From the NCBI GenBank assembly GCA_947165115.1, contig CAMUZD010000038.1:1-9660 (forward strand): a stretch of DNA of 9,660 bases. Reading direction: 5' to 3'. The stretch's first letter is position 1. Every line of letters starts with the position of its first letter. Source of the DNA: an uncultured Clostridia bacterium (GTDB lineage Bacteria; Bacillota; Clostridia; Oscillospirales; Acutalibacteraceae). Below, one piece after another: positions 1 to 8,200 of the stretch. The position numbers and the translations under genes were made by a program. A model generated the notes under the pieces. It worked only from the letters and a program-made list of their open reading frames with translations. It was not told where the DNA came from and did no database searches.

Positions 1-112
1 CTCATCAGTTCCCGCACACGTTGAAATGATGGGACTTATCGGCATGGGCAACAACCCGATGGTCGGCGCCACTGTCGCCTGCGCAGTCGCAGTCGAAGAG
101 GCAATGAAATAA
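1..112 (+). CDS. 3' end of an unidentified gene (36 codons visible)
   Basis: The frame opens off the left edge (codons start at base 2) and ends at TAA 110-112. The visible tail contains PAHVEMMGLIGMGNN and then an alanine/valine-rich stretch ending in EEAMK. It is glycine-, alanine- and methionine-rich, like the last helix of a soluble metabolic enzyme. Codon choice is G+C-rich (GTC, GCC, GGC), unlike the AT-rich frames further right, which suggests a well-expressed core gene. I do not recognise the family with any certainty. That it is coding rests on the open frame, the codon bias and the hairpin just after the stop. Nothing ties it functionally to the following genes, and a terminator separates them. 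Confidence 0.6.
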   Translation, partial: SSVPAHVEMMGLIGMGNNPMVGATVACAVAVEEAMK

Positions 113-130
113 TCAGTTGTTTTTGATTAA

Positions 131-158
131 GGGCACCATTCAGAAATGAGTGGTGTCT
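131..158 (+). terminator. Hairpin terminator after the left-edge gene
   Basis: GGCACCATTC (132-141) pairs with GAGTGGTGTC (148-157) over 10 base pairs, two of them G-U, around a six-base loop. The run that follows is only T-rich (TGATTATTAT), not a clean T-tract, so this is a moderate intrinsic terminator. It lies 18 bases after the stop of the left-edge gene and would separate that gene from the operon starting at 188. Confidence 0.5.
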
Positions 159-170
159 GATTATTATAAT
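139..170 (+). promoter_or_regulatory. Possible promoter for the phosphoesterase gene
   Basis: A perfect TATAAT lies at 165-170, 17 bases before the GTG start. The best -35 match, TTCAGA at 139-144, is poor and the spacing of 20 bases is long. The element also overlaps the terminator stem. Only the -10 box is convincing. Some promoter is expected here because the upstream gene is followed by a terminator. Confidence 0.3.
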
Positions 171-178
171 GAAGACTT

Positions 179-184
179 GGTGAT
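179..184 (+). promoter_or_regulatory. Ribosome binding site fixing the GTG start at 188
   Basis: GGTGAT is complementary to the AUCACC part of the 16S rRNA 3' end. Its GG lies seven bases before the GTG, the usual distance. This supports GTG 188 even though it is not an ATG. The frame is closed upstream by TGA at 170-172, and the next in-frame ATG is residue 63, inside a conserved domain. Confidence 0.6.
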
Positions 185-187
185 AAT

Positions 188-2743
188 GTGAATTGGTATT
201 ATTCGGATTCTTTGAAAAAATATGTTTCATTGCATCCTTCGAAAAATGAGCGTTATGTAACGGAAGCGGCTGCCGGACTGAATATCGGTATTGAATGGGA
301 TGATTTCGGCAATATTATCAAAATCTCCTATGCCGATGCCAGAAGAATAGCTGATGAAATCGGCGCTTATATAATGACGCCCGCCGATTACTGGAGATTA
401 TATGATGAAGCTGTAAAGAACAAGAACAGCGAGCTTCTGGCGAGCCTGAAATCGAAATTTTTTACGGAGTTTCTTGACAGAATATATATCAGCAATTGTG
501 AATATATAGATCATCCGGCTGTCGGAGAGGACGGCTTTCTTTCAGAGCCTGGCATAAAAGAAGAAATCGTTTACGGAAGGCCGGGCTGGATAAAACCCGA
601 AGATATTGATATGAAAAACGGGCACCCCGTATCAGTCCGCGAAAAAACAAAAGAAACCGGTTTGATCAAATACTGGTCGCCTGATACAAGCGTATGCAAA
701 GAAGGGGAATGTTATGCCATTCGCGGATATGTTACTTCTTCTGATTCCATATCTCTTGATCTCGGAATTCCCGTATCTGCACGAAATCCAAAAACAATGA
801 TTCGTCTTTGCTTTGACACTCCTCCCAATTCTTTTCTTGACGAAGAGGAGATTACCGAAGCCGACAGCCTGCTTGCTTCCGGTTCGGATGATGATATCAG
901 GTTTTTTTCAGAGGGCGATCTGTTTAAGAAAATCAAAGGCTCGGATTCTTCCGAATGCCTGAGAATAAAAGAGAATCTTTATTTAAAACTGGGTAAAATC
1001 AATATCAGATCTTATCGGAATTCGTTGAGAGCTGTGACATATTCCGAATTCAAGTCATATATCAAGAACATCAAAGATACTTTCAACGATGCCGTGCGTG
1101 AAGGGAAAAGCATTGTTTTTGTAACAGGGCACAGGAATCCCGACAGCGATACGGTTGTTTCTTCTTTATTTGAAGCATTCAGGCTTTCTGCCGAAAACAA
1201 CGGCGACAGTATTTATCTTCCGCTGATTCAGAGTGATTATATGCCTGCGGAAATCGAGGAGCTTATCAGAACGGATACTGCAGATTGCCTTCTGTATGAA
1301 TCTGATTTTGATCTGCCTCAGCTGCTGAAAACAGGTCTAGTAAGATTCGTCTTTACAGATCAGAATTATCAGTCCGATCTGCAGAAATATGTTGTTTGCG
1401 TAACGGATCATCACAAATTGAGCGATTCCCTTGCCGGCAAAGAGTTTTCATATCCTGTAAATATAGAGCTTGCAGGTTCGTGCTCGGCGCTTATTGCATG
1501 CAAATACGCGGGTATGGGTCGGACTTTTGATGAAGAGCTTTCGCGTATGCTTTACGGCGCTATGCTCATGGATACCGAATGCAGAGTTGAGCACAAGATG
1601 ACAGATACCGACCGCTTGGTAATGGATTACATGAAAGAAATATCCAGACCGAAAGATGATTATGAACGGTATAAAAGTCTTATGATAAAGCTTGTGAGCG
1701 AAAAGGACGTTGTCAGGCTGTATCGGAGAGATTATAAAAGGTTCAAGGGTTTTGGGTTTGCAACTCTCAAGATGACGGATATATTCTCAAATGACAATCT
1801 GAGCGATTATCTCAGGACGGTAACCGATTTGGCACAAAAGGAAAATGCCGAAAACAACCTGTATTTTACGATAGCAAAAATCAGCGAATACAGCACCGAT
1901 ACCTTGACGGTCATAAGAGAAAGGTTTTACCTTATCTGGAATAATAATTCTTCTGAAAGCCTGAGAATTAAGGTCAGGGAACAAATCAGAAATTCGGTCT
2001 GCGAGGTCTTTGAAACCGCAACCGTTGAAATATATGATGATTATGTTGAAGTCTCCGGAACGGATAAGCAGGTTTCCAGAAAGAAGATTGCACCCGACCT
2101 TGAGCGGCTGGTCGGCGAACTGACACGGTTCGTTTGGGCCGACAGCATAGGAAAATGGGTCAGCAGAGATTTCCTGAAGTATGAAGAGTGGATGAAGGAA
2201 GAGGCGCCGAATGCCGTTTGCAATAAAGACGGATATATCTGCAACGTTACCTTTGCCCAGGCGAAGGCGATTACGGCAAGAATGAATTCTTCCATGCTTT
2301 CACTTCCGGAGTATTGGAAAGTTTATCATGAAGCTGAGGAAAAACACGATTCTGACCTGATTTCATCACTGACATCCGGAGGTTTTATTGAATTTCTCAA
2401 TACCGTATCGGCAGACGGCAAGATTATAAACAATCCTTCGGTGGATGGAGATACGTTTTCGGGTAAATTGCTTGATTATAATATAATAAGCGCAACTCCC
2501 GGTTTGATTTGCCCGGATGAAATTGATTGCGAGAGCGGACTTCCGGCTGTAGTTTATTCTCCTGACGAAGCAGGCGAATCCCTATGGAGATACTGGAGCC
2601 CGCCCGAAAAAGGAACCTATGTTTTCTCGAGAAGTCATATATTCCTGATAGATAAACCCTGCATTGATGCAAAAGCCTTACCCGATGAGGCATATATAAA
2701 TATCGGAATCAGAGCAACCTTAGAAAAGAATGATGATCAATGA
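188..2743 (+). CDS. DHH/DHHA2 phosphoesterase flanked by duplicated unknown domains
   Basis: 851 residues, no signal peptide or membrane segment, so probably cytoplasmic. The centre (about residues 305-640) is a DHH-superfamily metal-dependent phosphoesterase. Motif I is GHRNPDSD (314-321), motif II contains D391 in FTDQN, motif III is the signature TDHHK (406-410), followed by GSCSA (430-434) and motif IV D462 in MDTE. RRDYKRF (513-519) and the region after it fit the DHHA2 domain. DHHA2 enzymes include manganese-dependent family II pyrophosphatases and exopolyphosphatases, which cleave phosphoanhydrides; the true substrate here is unknown. The CBS and DRTGG domains found in some relatives are absent. 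Instead, residues 2-209 and 648-846 are divergent copies of one domain that I cannot name. Family II pyrophosphatases are usually about 310 residues, or about 550 with CBS domains, so this is an unusual architecture. It is the first gene of the set with the AAA-like and coupling-protein genes. The DHH call is firm; the substrate is not. Confidence 0.88.
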   Translation: MNWYYSDSLKKYVSLHPSKNERYVTEAAAGLNIGIEWDDFGNIIKISYADARRIADEIGAYIMTPADYWRLYDEAVKNKNSELLASLKSKFFTEFLDRIYISNCEYIDHPAVGEDGFLSEPGIKEEIVYGRPGWIKPEDIDMKNGHPVSVREKTKETGLIKYWSPDTSVCKEGECYAIRGYVTSSDSISLDLGIPVSARNPKTMIRLCFDTPPNSFLDEEEITEADSLLASGSDDDIRFFSEGDLFKKIKGSDSSECLRIKENLYLKLGKINIRSYRNSLRAVTYSEFKSYIKNIKDTFNDAVREGKSIVFVTGHRNPDSDTVVSSLFEAFRLSAENNGDSIYLPLIQSDYMPAEIEELIRTDTADCLLYESDFDLPQLLKTGLVRFVFTDQNYQSDLQKYVVCVTDHHKLSDSLAGKEFSYPVNIELAGSCSALIACKYAGMGRTFDEELSRMLYGAMLMDTECRVEHKMTDTDRLVMDYMKEISRPKDDYERYKSLMIKLVSEKDVVRLYRRDYKRFKGFGFATLKMTDIFSNDNLSDYLRTVTDLAQKENAENNLYFTIAKISEYSTDTLTVIRERFYLIWNNNSSESLRIKVREQIRNSVCEVFETATVEIYDDYVEVSGTDKQVSRKKIAPDLERLVGELTRFVWADSIGKWVSRDFLKYEEWMKEEAPNAVCNKDGYICNVTFAQAKAITARMNSSMLSLPEYWKVYHEAEEKHDSDLISSLTSGGFIEFLNTVSADGKIINNPSVDGDTFSGKLLDYNIISATPGLICPDEIDCESGLPAVVYSPDEAGESLWRYWSPPEKGTYVFSRSHIFLIDKPCIDAKALPDEAYINIGIRATLEKNDDQ
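191..814 (+). other. N-terminal copy of the duplicated domain
   Basis: Residues 2-209 of the phosphoesterase. Landmarks are W3, YADARRIA from Y48, PADYWRLY (65-72), PGWIKPEDID (132-141) and KYWSP (161-165). Each has a counterpart in the C-terminal copy. The landmarks from residue 48 to 72 line up at a constant offset of 641 residues. The similarity is at protein level only; the DNA is diverged. Confidence 0.75.
2129..2728 (+). other. C-terminal copy of the duplicated domain
   Basis: Residues 648-846 of the phosphoesterase. The matching landmarks are W650, FAQAKAIT from F689, LPEYWKVY (706-713), PGLICPDEID (771-780) and RYWSP (801-805). The order is the same as in the N-terminal copy and the length is similar (199 against 208 residues). 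The copies are far enough apart in sequence to suggest an old duplication. Confidence 0.75.
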
Positions 2744-2768
2744 TTTTATAACAGATTCAGGTTCTCTC

Positions 2769-2797
2769 TTGAATTATGATCGTTGCGGTTGTATAAT
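2769..2797 (+). promoter_or_regulatory. Sigma-70 type promoter before the AAA-like gene
   Basis: TTGAAT (2769-2774) and a perfect TATAAT (2792-2797) are separated by 17 bases, the optimal spacing. The element sits in the 81-base gap between the phosphoesterase gene and the next start, so the AAA-like and coupling-protein genes can probably be transcribed without the first gene. Transcription would begin near 2804, leaving a leader of about 20 bases with the ribosome binding site. Confidence 0.6.
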
Positions 2798-2810
2798 AAA
2801 AATATAAAAA

Positions 2811-2817
2811 GGGGAGG
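2811..2817 (+). promoter_or_regulatory. Strong ribosome binding site deciding the AAA-like gene start
   Basis: GGGGAGG lies four bases before ATG 2822 and seven before ATG 2825. The second spacing matches the other genes here, so 2825 is preferred. A longer reading from TTG 2783 would start inside the promoter and has no such site. Confidence 0.75.
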
Positions 2818-2824
2818 TATAATG

Positions 2825-3682
2825 ATGAATGAATTTTATAATGAAATCATGGATCTCAAGGGCTTTGATTCATTCAAAAAGATGATAAAAAAATGGGAGA
2901 CTCTTTCAAACAATCTGCAGACATCTAAGGCAGGAAACATAAATATCCTGCCGGATCTGCTTTGGGTATCAAAGCGCGGTATTAATAAATCAGAGCTTCT
3001 TCATCTTCTGGCGGGATATCTTATAGGAACCGGGAACCTGATGAAGTTTTACGGCGAGCATAAGTATATTGAGTTTCATCTCGCTTATTTCGGCAATGAG
3101 GACAGAGACTTTTCCGAGTTAAACAGATTTATTAATAATCTGAATAATGCCGCCGGATTCAGAAATGAATTCAAGGGAATAGTATATATTGATATAAGCG
3201 AGTGGGTGGATCATCTCAGCAGCAGGAATTTCACAGATTTTATGGAATATCTTGCAACCAACACGGTTGATTGGCTTGTTATACTGAATATTGATGAAGA
3301 TGATAATAAAAAGATTGATGAGGTTGAATCAACATTATCGGTTTATTTGCGAATTGAAAAGCTGAAAATTGATTTGCCCAAGACTAAAGATCTCGTTGAT
3401 TATGCGGTTGAATTGCTTGCCGGTTATGATTTCTTTGTAGATGAAAGTGGTCAGAATCTTTTGAAAGAAAGCATTGATCTTATGAGAAAAAGCAAGTTCT
3501 TTGATGGCTTTAATTCAATTAACCACTTGTGCTCCGATATTATCTATGCATCGTTATCGGTAAGATCAGGTTATGCTTTTGTTTTGAATTCGGAAAACAT
3601 GGCCGATTTCTCTCCCGACAGCCCTTATGTTAAGAGGATAATTGCCAATTTTGAAAAGCGCAGGAATGTAATAGGTTTTTAA
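2825..3682 (+). CDS. AAA+-like protein with degenerate ATPase motifs
   Basis: 285 residues from ATG 2825 (286 if ATG 2822 is used), soluble and without a signal peptide. I read it as an eroded AAA+ module because the landmarks occur in order. A P-loop-like SKRGINKS (49-56) keeps one glycine and the Lys-Ser pair of GxxGxGKS. A Walker-B-like strand GIVYID ends at D123 but has Ile where the catalytic Glu belongs. A sensor-1-like Asn is at N155 in VILNID. A lid-like helical region begins at LPKTKD (184-189). The sensor-2 Arg has no obvious match near GFNSINHL (228-235). The overall pattern recalls CbxX/SpoVK-type AAA proteins, but this is fold-level inference. It may bind nucleotide weakly or act as a scaffold. 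It is followed after 11 bases by the coupling-protein gene, so the two are probably co-translated and may interact. Its DNA looks more AT-rich than that of the genes on either side. Confidence 0.55.
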   Translation: MNEFYNEIMDLKGFDSFKKMIKKWETLSNNLQTSKAGNINILPDLLWVSKRGINKSELLHLLAGYLIGTGNLMKFYGEHKYIEFHLAYFGNEDRDFSELNRFINNLNNAAGFRNEFKGIVYIDISEWVDHLSSRNFTDFMEYLATNTVDWLVILNIDEDDNKKIDEVESTLSVYLRIEKLKIDLPKTKDLVDYAVELLAGYDFFVDESGQNLLKESIDLMRKSKFFDGFNSINHLCSDIIYASLSVRSGYAFVLNSENMADFSPDSPYVKRIIANFEKRRNVIGF

Positions 3683-3693
3683 GGGGTGACAAT

Positions 3694-5226
3694 ATGCGTA
3701 ATGACAGATATAACAGCTTCAGAAGATTTACCGACAGAAATCAGGAGGCAAGATGGGCTTCGGTGGAAGAAATAAAGAGCAATTCTTCCCATATCAATCT
3801 TTCTGATGAGAATTATAAGACGTGCGGCCTGCCGATTCTTACAGACGGAAAAGATGCCTGGGTTGACGGCAGTGATACGCATACTATTATATTCGGTTCG
3901 ACAGGCTCTAAAAAAACCCGTCTTTTTGTGATGCCGACTGTCAATATGATGATAAAAGCAGGCGAATCATTTGTTGTCACAGATCCCAAGGGCGAATTAT
4001 ATGAGAGAACATCGGGCCTGGCTCAGGCAAACGGATATAAAGTCAAAGTGCTGAATTTCAGAAAAATCGGTTACGGTGAAACATGGAATCCGTTTCACTA
4101 TCCCTATGACCTTTTCAAAGAGGGAAAAGAAGCTCAGGCTACCTCACTTCTTTCTGATTTTATGCAGATACTCGGTGAGCGTCACGAAGGCAAATCAAAA
4201 GACCCGTTCTGGGTTGATTCGGCCAAGGCATACGGCTTGGCGTCCATGCTTCTGCTTATGACTGCCGACGATAAGGCAGAGGTCAATGCCACAAGCTTTG
4301 TAAGCTTATGCAACGAGAAAGTCAAAAGAATGATTTCGGATCTGGTCGACAACATGAATCCCGCCTGTGCCTGCGCAGTTAACTATAACGGTATAATACA
4401 TTGTGCCCAGGACACATACAGAAGTGTTCTGATTTCACTTTTTGCATTGCTTACTCAGTTTGTCAACCAGAAAGACCTGACGGAAATACTTTCTGAGTCT
4501 TCTTTTAACGCCAAGGATTTCGGCCATGAGAAGACGGCATTTTATATAATTGTTCCCGATGAAAAAACTTCGACTCATTTTCTCGTTACCGTATTTATCA
4601 AGCAGGTTTATGAGATGCTCATTGAACAGGCTCAGAATGAAAAAAACGGCAAGCTGCCTGTCAGAGTGAATTTTATGCTTGACGAATTCTGTAATGTCCC
4701 CAAAATACCTGATATGCCCAATATGATATCGGCGGCCCGAAGCAGAAACATCCGATTCTTCCTGATTGCACAGAGCGCCCATCAGCTTCAGAGCAGATAT
4801 GACGTGGATGCCGATACAATCAAAGGCAATTGTGTAAACTGGGTTTTTCTTGCTTCCAAGGAACTCTCCCTTCTTACGGAAATAAGAGACCTTTGCGGCA
4901 AGACTGTTGATGAAAACGGACACGAGCACAGTCTGATATCAACTTCTGAACTGCAGCATTTAAGCAAGGAGCGCGGAGAAGCTCTTATTCTGCATGACAG
5001 ATGCTATCCGATTATTTCCGAAATAGCTGACATTGATGATTATGCGATGTTCAAGGGATTTGATGCTCCCGAGATTCCGCGCATAGAGCATCATGAGGTA
5101 AAGGTATATGATTTAAAGAAAGTGTATACCGAATGCCTGAAAGGATTAAGACCGTTCCCGTTTTCCGACGGAAAGATGGCATCAAGTCCGATTCCGACGC
5201 CCGGCAGTTTCCCATTCGGCAATTAG
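3694..5226 (+). CDS. VirD4/TraG-like coupling ATPase lacking a membrane anchor
   Basis: 510 residues; the start is supported by GGGGTGA at 3683-3689, seven bases between its GGGG and the ATG. In type IV secretion, coupling proteins of this family are hexameric ATPases that bring DNA or protein substrates to the channel. Visible signatures are ARWASVEEIK near the N-terminus, a P-loop GSTGSKKT (68-75), TDPKGELY, WNPF, DPFW, a Walker B FMLDEF with D330 and E331, and the sensor-like AQS around Q360. The classic protein carries N-terminal transmembrane helices; none is visible here, so this one should be cytosolic or recruited by a partner. The P-loop has Lys in place of the glycine before the catalytic Lys (GxxGxKKT), which may alter ATP use. 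The C-terminus ends in a short proline-rich tail. No relaxase or mating-channel gene is in the window. The family is clear; whether it moves DNA, protein or anything at all is open. Confidence 0.88.
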   Translation: MRNDRYNSFRRFTDRNQEARWASVEEIKSNSSHINLSDENYKTCGLPILTDGKDAWVDGSDTHTIIFGSTGSKKTRLFVMPTVNMMIKAGESFVVTDPKGELYERTSGLAQANGYKVKVLNFRKIGYGETWNPFHYPYDLFKEGKEAQATSLLSDFMQILGERHEGKSKDPFWVDSAKAYGLASMLLLMTADDKAEVNATSFVSLCNEKVKRMISDLVDNMNPACACAVNYNGIIHCAQDTYRSVLISLFALLTQFVNQKDLTEILSESSFNAKDFGHEKTAFYIIVPDEKTSTHFLVTVFIKQVYEMLIEQAQNEKNGKLPVRVNFMLDEFCNVPKIPDMPNMISAARSRNIRFFLIAQSAHQLQSRYDVDADTIKGNCVNWVFLASKELSLLTEIRDLCGKTVDENGHEHSLISTSELQHLSKERGEALILHDRCYPIISEIADIDDYAMFKGFDAPEIPRIEHHEVKVYDLKKVYTECLKGLRPFPFSDGKMASSPIPTPGSFPFGN

Positions 5227-5291
5227 GAGAAGTAAATATGAATATAAATCAGCAACCCTTTCCTCTACGGAAAGGGTTGCTGAGCTTTTAG
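5225..5291 (+). other. Orphan ribosome binding site and 17-codon frame
   Basis: AGGAGA (5225-5230) overlaps the stop codon of the coupling-protein gene. Its GGAG ends eight bases before ATG 5238, which looks like the start of a fourth, translationally coupled operon gene. The frame ends at TAG 5289-5291 after 17 codons, and 12 of those codons form the terminator hairpin. A functional peptide is unlikely. It could be the stub of a lost gene, or a short frame whose translation affects the hairpin. Confidence 0.45.
5249..5283. terminator. Bidirectional hairpin terminator between convergent genes
   Basis: A perfect 15-base-pair stem (5249-5263 with 5269-5283) encloses the five-base loop TCTAC. 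The plus-strand exit is AGCTTTTAG and the minus-strand exit is TTTATATT, so both have short T-rich runs. It lies 22 bases after the coupling-protein stop and four bases after the stop of the minus-strand surface-protein gene, so it can end transcription from both sides. Confidence 0.8.
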
Positions 5292-8200
5292 CTTTGCGGT
5301 GTATTAGATTTTTTGAATTTTGTGATGATTCTTTGTGCGCAGGTGCGGCAAACAGTAGCTTTCTGTTCTTTACCTTCCTTCTTCGCAGTGACAAGATAAA
5401 GCGTTTCGATTTCATTCTTACAGAGACCGCATCTGCCACCGAATCCCATTTCTTTACAGGAATATTCAATCTTTGGCGTGGGAGGAGCAGCCTCTTCTGA
5501 AATAGGCGGTGGAGCGGTTGCTTGAGTTGCTTCGGGCTCTGAAGATACTTTCATAACATCTTCTTCGTTAATTTGAGCTTGTTTTTTCTTGTTTTTAAGA
5601 ATGATGAATATAATTGCAGCTATCAGAAGTGCGAAAACAATGGCAGATATAATGATTATGAGCCTGATGTTGGATCTTTTGCTATTATCTGTTTTTTTAT
5701 CTTTGGTGTTTGATTGAATAGCGTTGCTATCTTGTTTTACTTCTTCGACGTTGATTACAGTTTCAAATGTTCCGTCATTATCAATATCAGCGAGAAATAC
5801 AGGCTTTGTAGTATCTTCATTCGAAGTAGAAATCAACACTTTATTAACAGTATCTTTTAGCTTGTAGCTTGATGATGTGTCCTTATTTCTAAGAATAATA
5901 ATCGCATTGCCAAGGCCGTCTGATTCAATAATAATGCCTTGTTTATTATCGTTTTTCATTGAGATTTGGTCTGCTTTTTCTCCATTTATATAAACACTAG
6001 GCCATGGCAAGCAAGTGTAAACGGAATCAAAAGTAGATGATAGAATGTATTTTCCAGACAAGCCGCTCGCTTTAATCTCGTTTTCGGAATTAAATTCAAC
6101 TGCCTTGGCTTTTTCTGTTTCTAAAGATAAGAAAGATTTCCCGGAATGATAACTTAATGAACAATCTGTGTTTTTATTAAGATCAAATACTTGTGATCCA
6201 TTTGCCGTTGGAGTAAAAAACAAAAACGAAGAAACATTTTCTTTTGTATTTCCCGGTATACTAATTGAATATAGTTTATTCTTTGTGTCGATCAGGGATT
6301 CATTAATTAAGTGTTTATTATCGCCGGCAGAATATGCTAATTCATCTGATTTGCCAGAATAAATAAATGTTGGTGTCGCAGGAATAAATGTCTTTGATCT
6401 GTTGCCGCTATAATCGACAGTATAGAGATCATCAACATTAAATACCGGATATAAGAAGTTCAGGTCATCATCTCTATAATTCTCAATATAGAAAGAACCA
6501 TCTCCATAGTTGAAATAAATATTAGATTTTTCGCTTTTATCTCCATAACTGCTGTCATAAACTATAATTCTTGAGTCATATGTTGTTCCATTAACTTCGT
6601 ATGAACCATGTTCCGAACCAATTCCGGTTATCGCATGTGTAAAATCGTTTCCTGAAATTCTAATATAATACGGATTATTTGTTTCTCCATAATCAAACAT
6701 CTTTTTAAGAACATAAGAATGGTATTTATTCAAGCTTTTTTGGTCATTTAATAAATCATCCGTTTCAAGATCAATCTCATTAATTAAGTTTTCTAATCCC
6801 TTGTAAACATTGGTCGAAACGTTTGATGTTACCCACTGAACATGGTAATAATTGATAAATGATTCAACAATATCGTCATCGCCATTCTTTTGAATATCAT
6901 GCAAAACATTTGCGCTTCCTCTAATTTTGTCTGTTACAGAAAAATCTTCAAAAGCCAGCAATGAAGTTATAGACATGCCGGAACAAGAGCCCTCCCATTT
7001 GTTATAAAGTTCATTCTCAACTGCTGCTAAATCCGAATCTGAAAGAGCAAATTTGAATTTTGTTAAATCGTCATCATGAAGATAATACCTATCGTACCAA
7101 ATATTCGATGTAAATTCATATAACTTATTCCAATTGCTTGACGTAAAATTAGTATCTATGTTTCTGAATTTCCAGTTATCTCTACCTAAAGTGAATACTT
7201 TGTCACTTTTCTCCTTTTTAGTGTTCGTTTCTTTTATATCTATAAAAGAAAATTTGTTCTTTGAATTTTTATAAAGCGACCAATAATATTTGCCGTCTAT
7301 TTTTTTGTATTGAAGTTGAGCGTAGGCATTATATGTATTAAACGGTGTTTTCAAAGGATCATCATATTCATAAACTATTATTGAGTAATAAACTAGATAA
7401 TTCAGCCTTTTTTTAGTTACAGAATTGATTTTAGCATACGCATTTAGGTTCCCGCCGATGCCGCCACTCCATTCGGAATAATAGTAATTTCCGTATTTAT
7501 AAAATGCAAAATTGCTTAAATTAGACGATGGATATTTATAATTGTCAGCAGCTTTACTACCATATTCTATCATTGTTTTTATGTTTGCGTCTGAACAATT
7601 AAAAATATTCTTTAAAACCCAATCTACTTGACTGGCGTTGCTTTTATCATAACTGTTTTCGCCATAAAACTTAAAAATTCCTTTTGGATCAGGGCCTACT
7701 GCTTCATCTATATTATTATAATTTCTATATTCTGAATTTCCGGGATAGAAGTTTTCAAATAAACCGTAGCTTAAAAGATGTGACATAATTGTGGGCTTAG
7801 AAACTGTGGAGTAATCGTATTGAAAGCATTCTGTCGGGAAATATGGGGGATAGAATCCAATAAGAAACTTTTCCAGTTCTTTTTGCTGTGTTGCAGTTAA
7901 ATCAGAAATGATTGTCGTTGAGGTCGTGCTTTCGGATGTTTTGAAAACCTTATTAATATTTGCCTCGGTCAGTTCGTAATCAAATCCTGATGATTTCCAA
8001 TTCTTGTTTTCCCATTCGTTGAGTTGTTTATAGTATTCTTCTTCTGTTACTAATTCGTCGTTTATATAATGAGTAAAATCGATATCTCCGCCCATTGCTT
8101 CATTGTCAGAAAATCTTATTACTTCACTTACAGTGCTATTATTCATTTTGTATATTCTAACATCAACTATTCCACCACCTCCCGAGAAATATTCATATAT

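Noticed and set aside
4435..4929. 164-codon open frame on the minus strand inside the coupling-protein gene
   Set aside because: It lies wholly antisense to a gene with clear family motifs, has no convincing ribosome binding site and resembles no protein I know.
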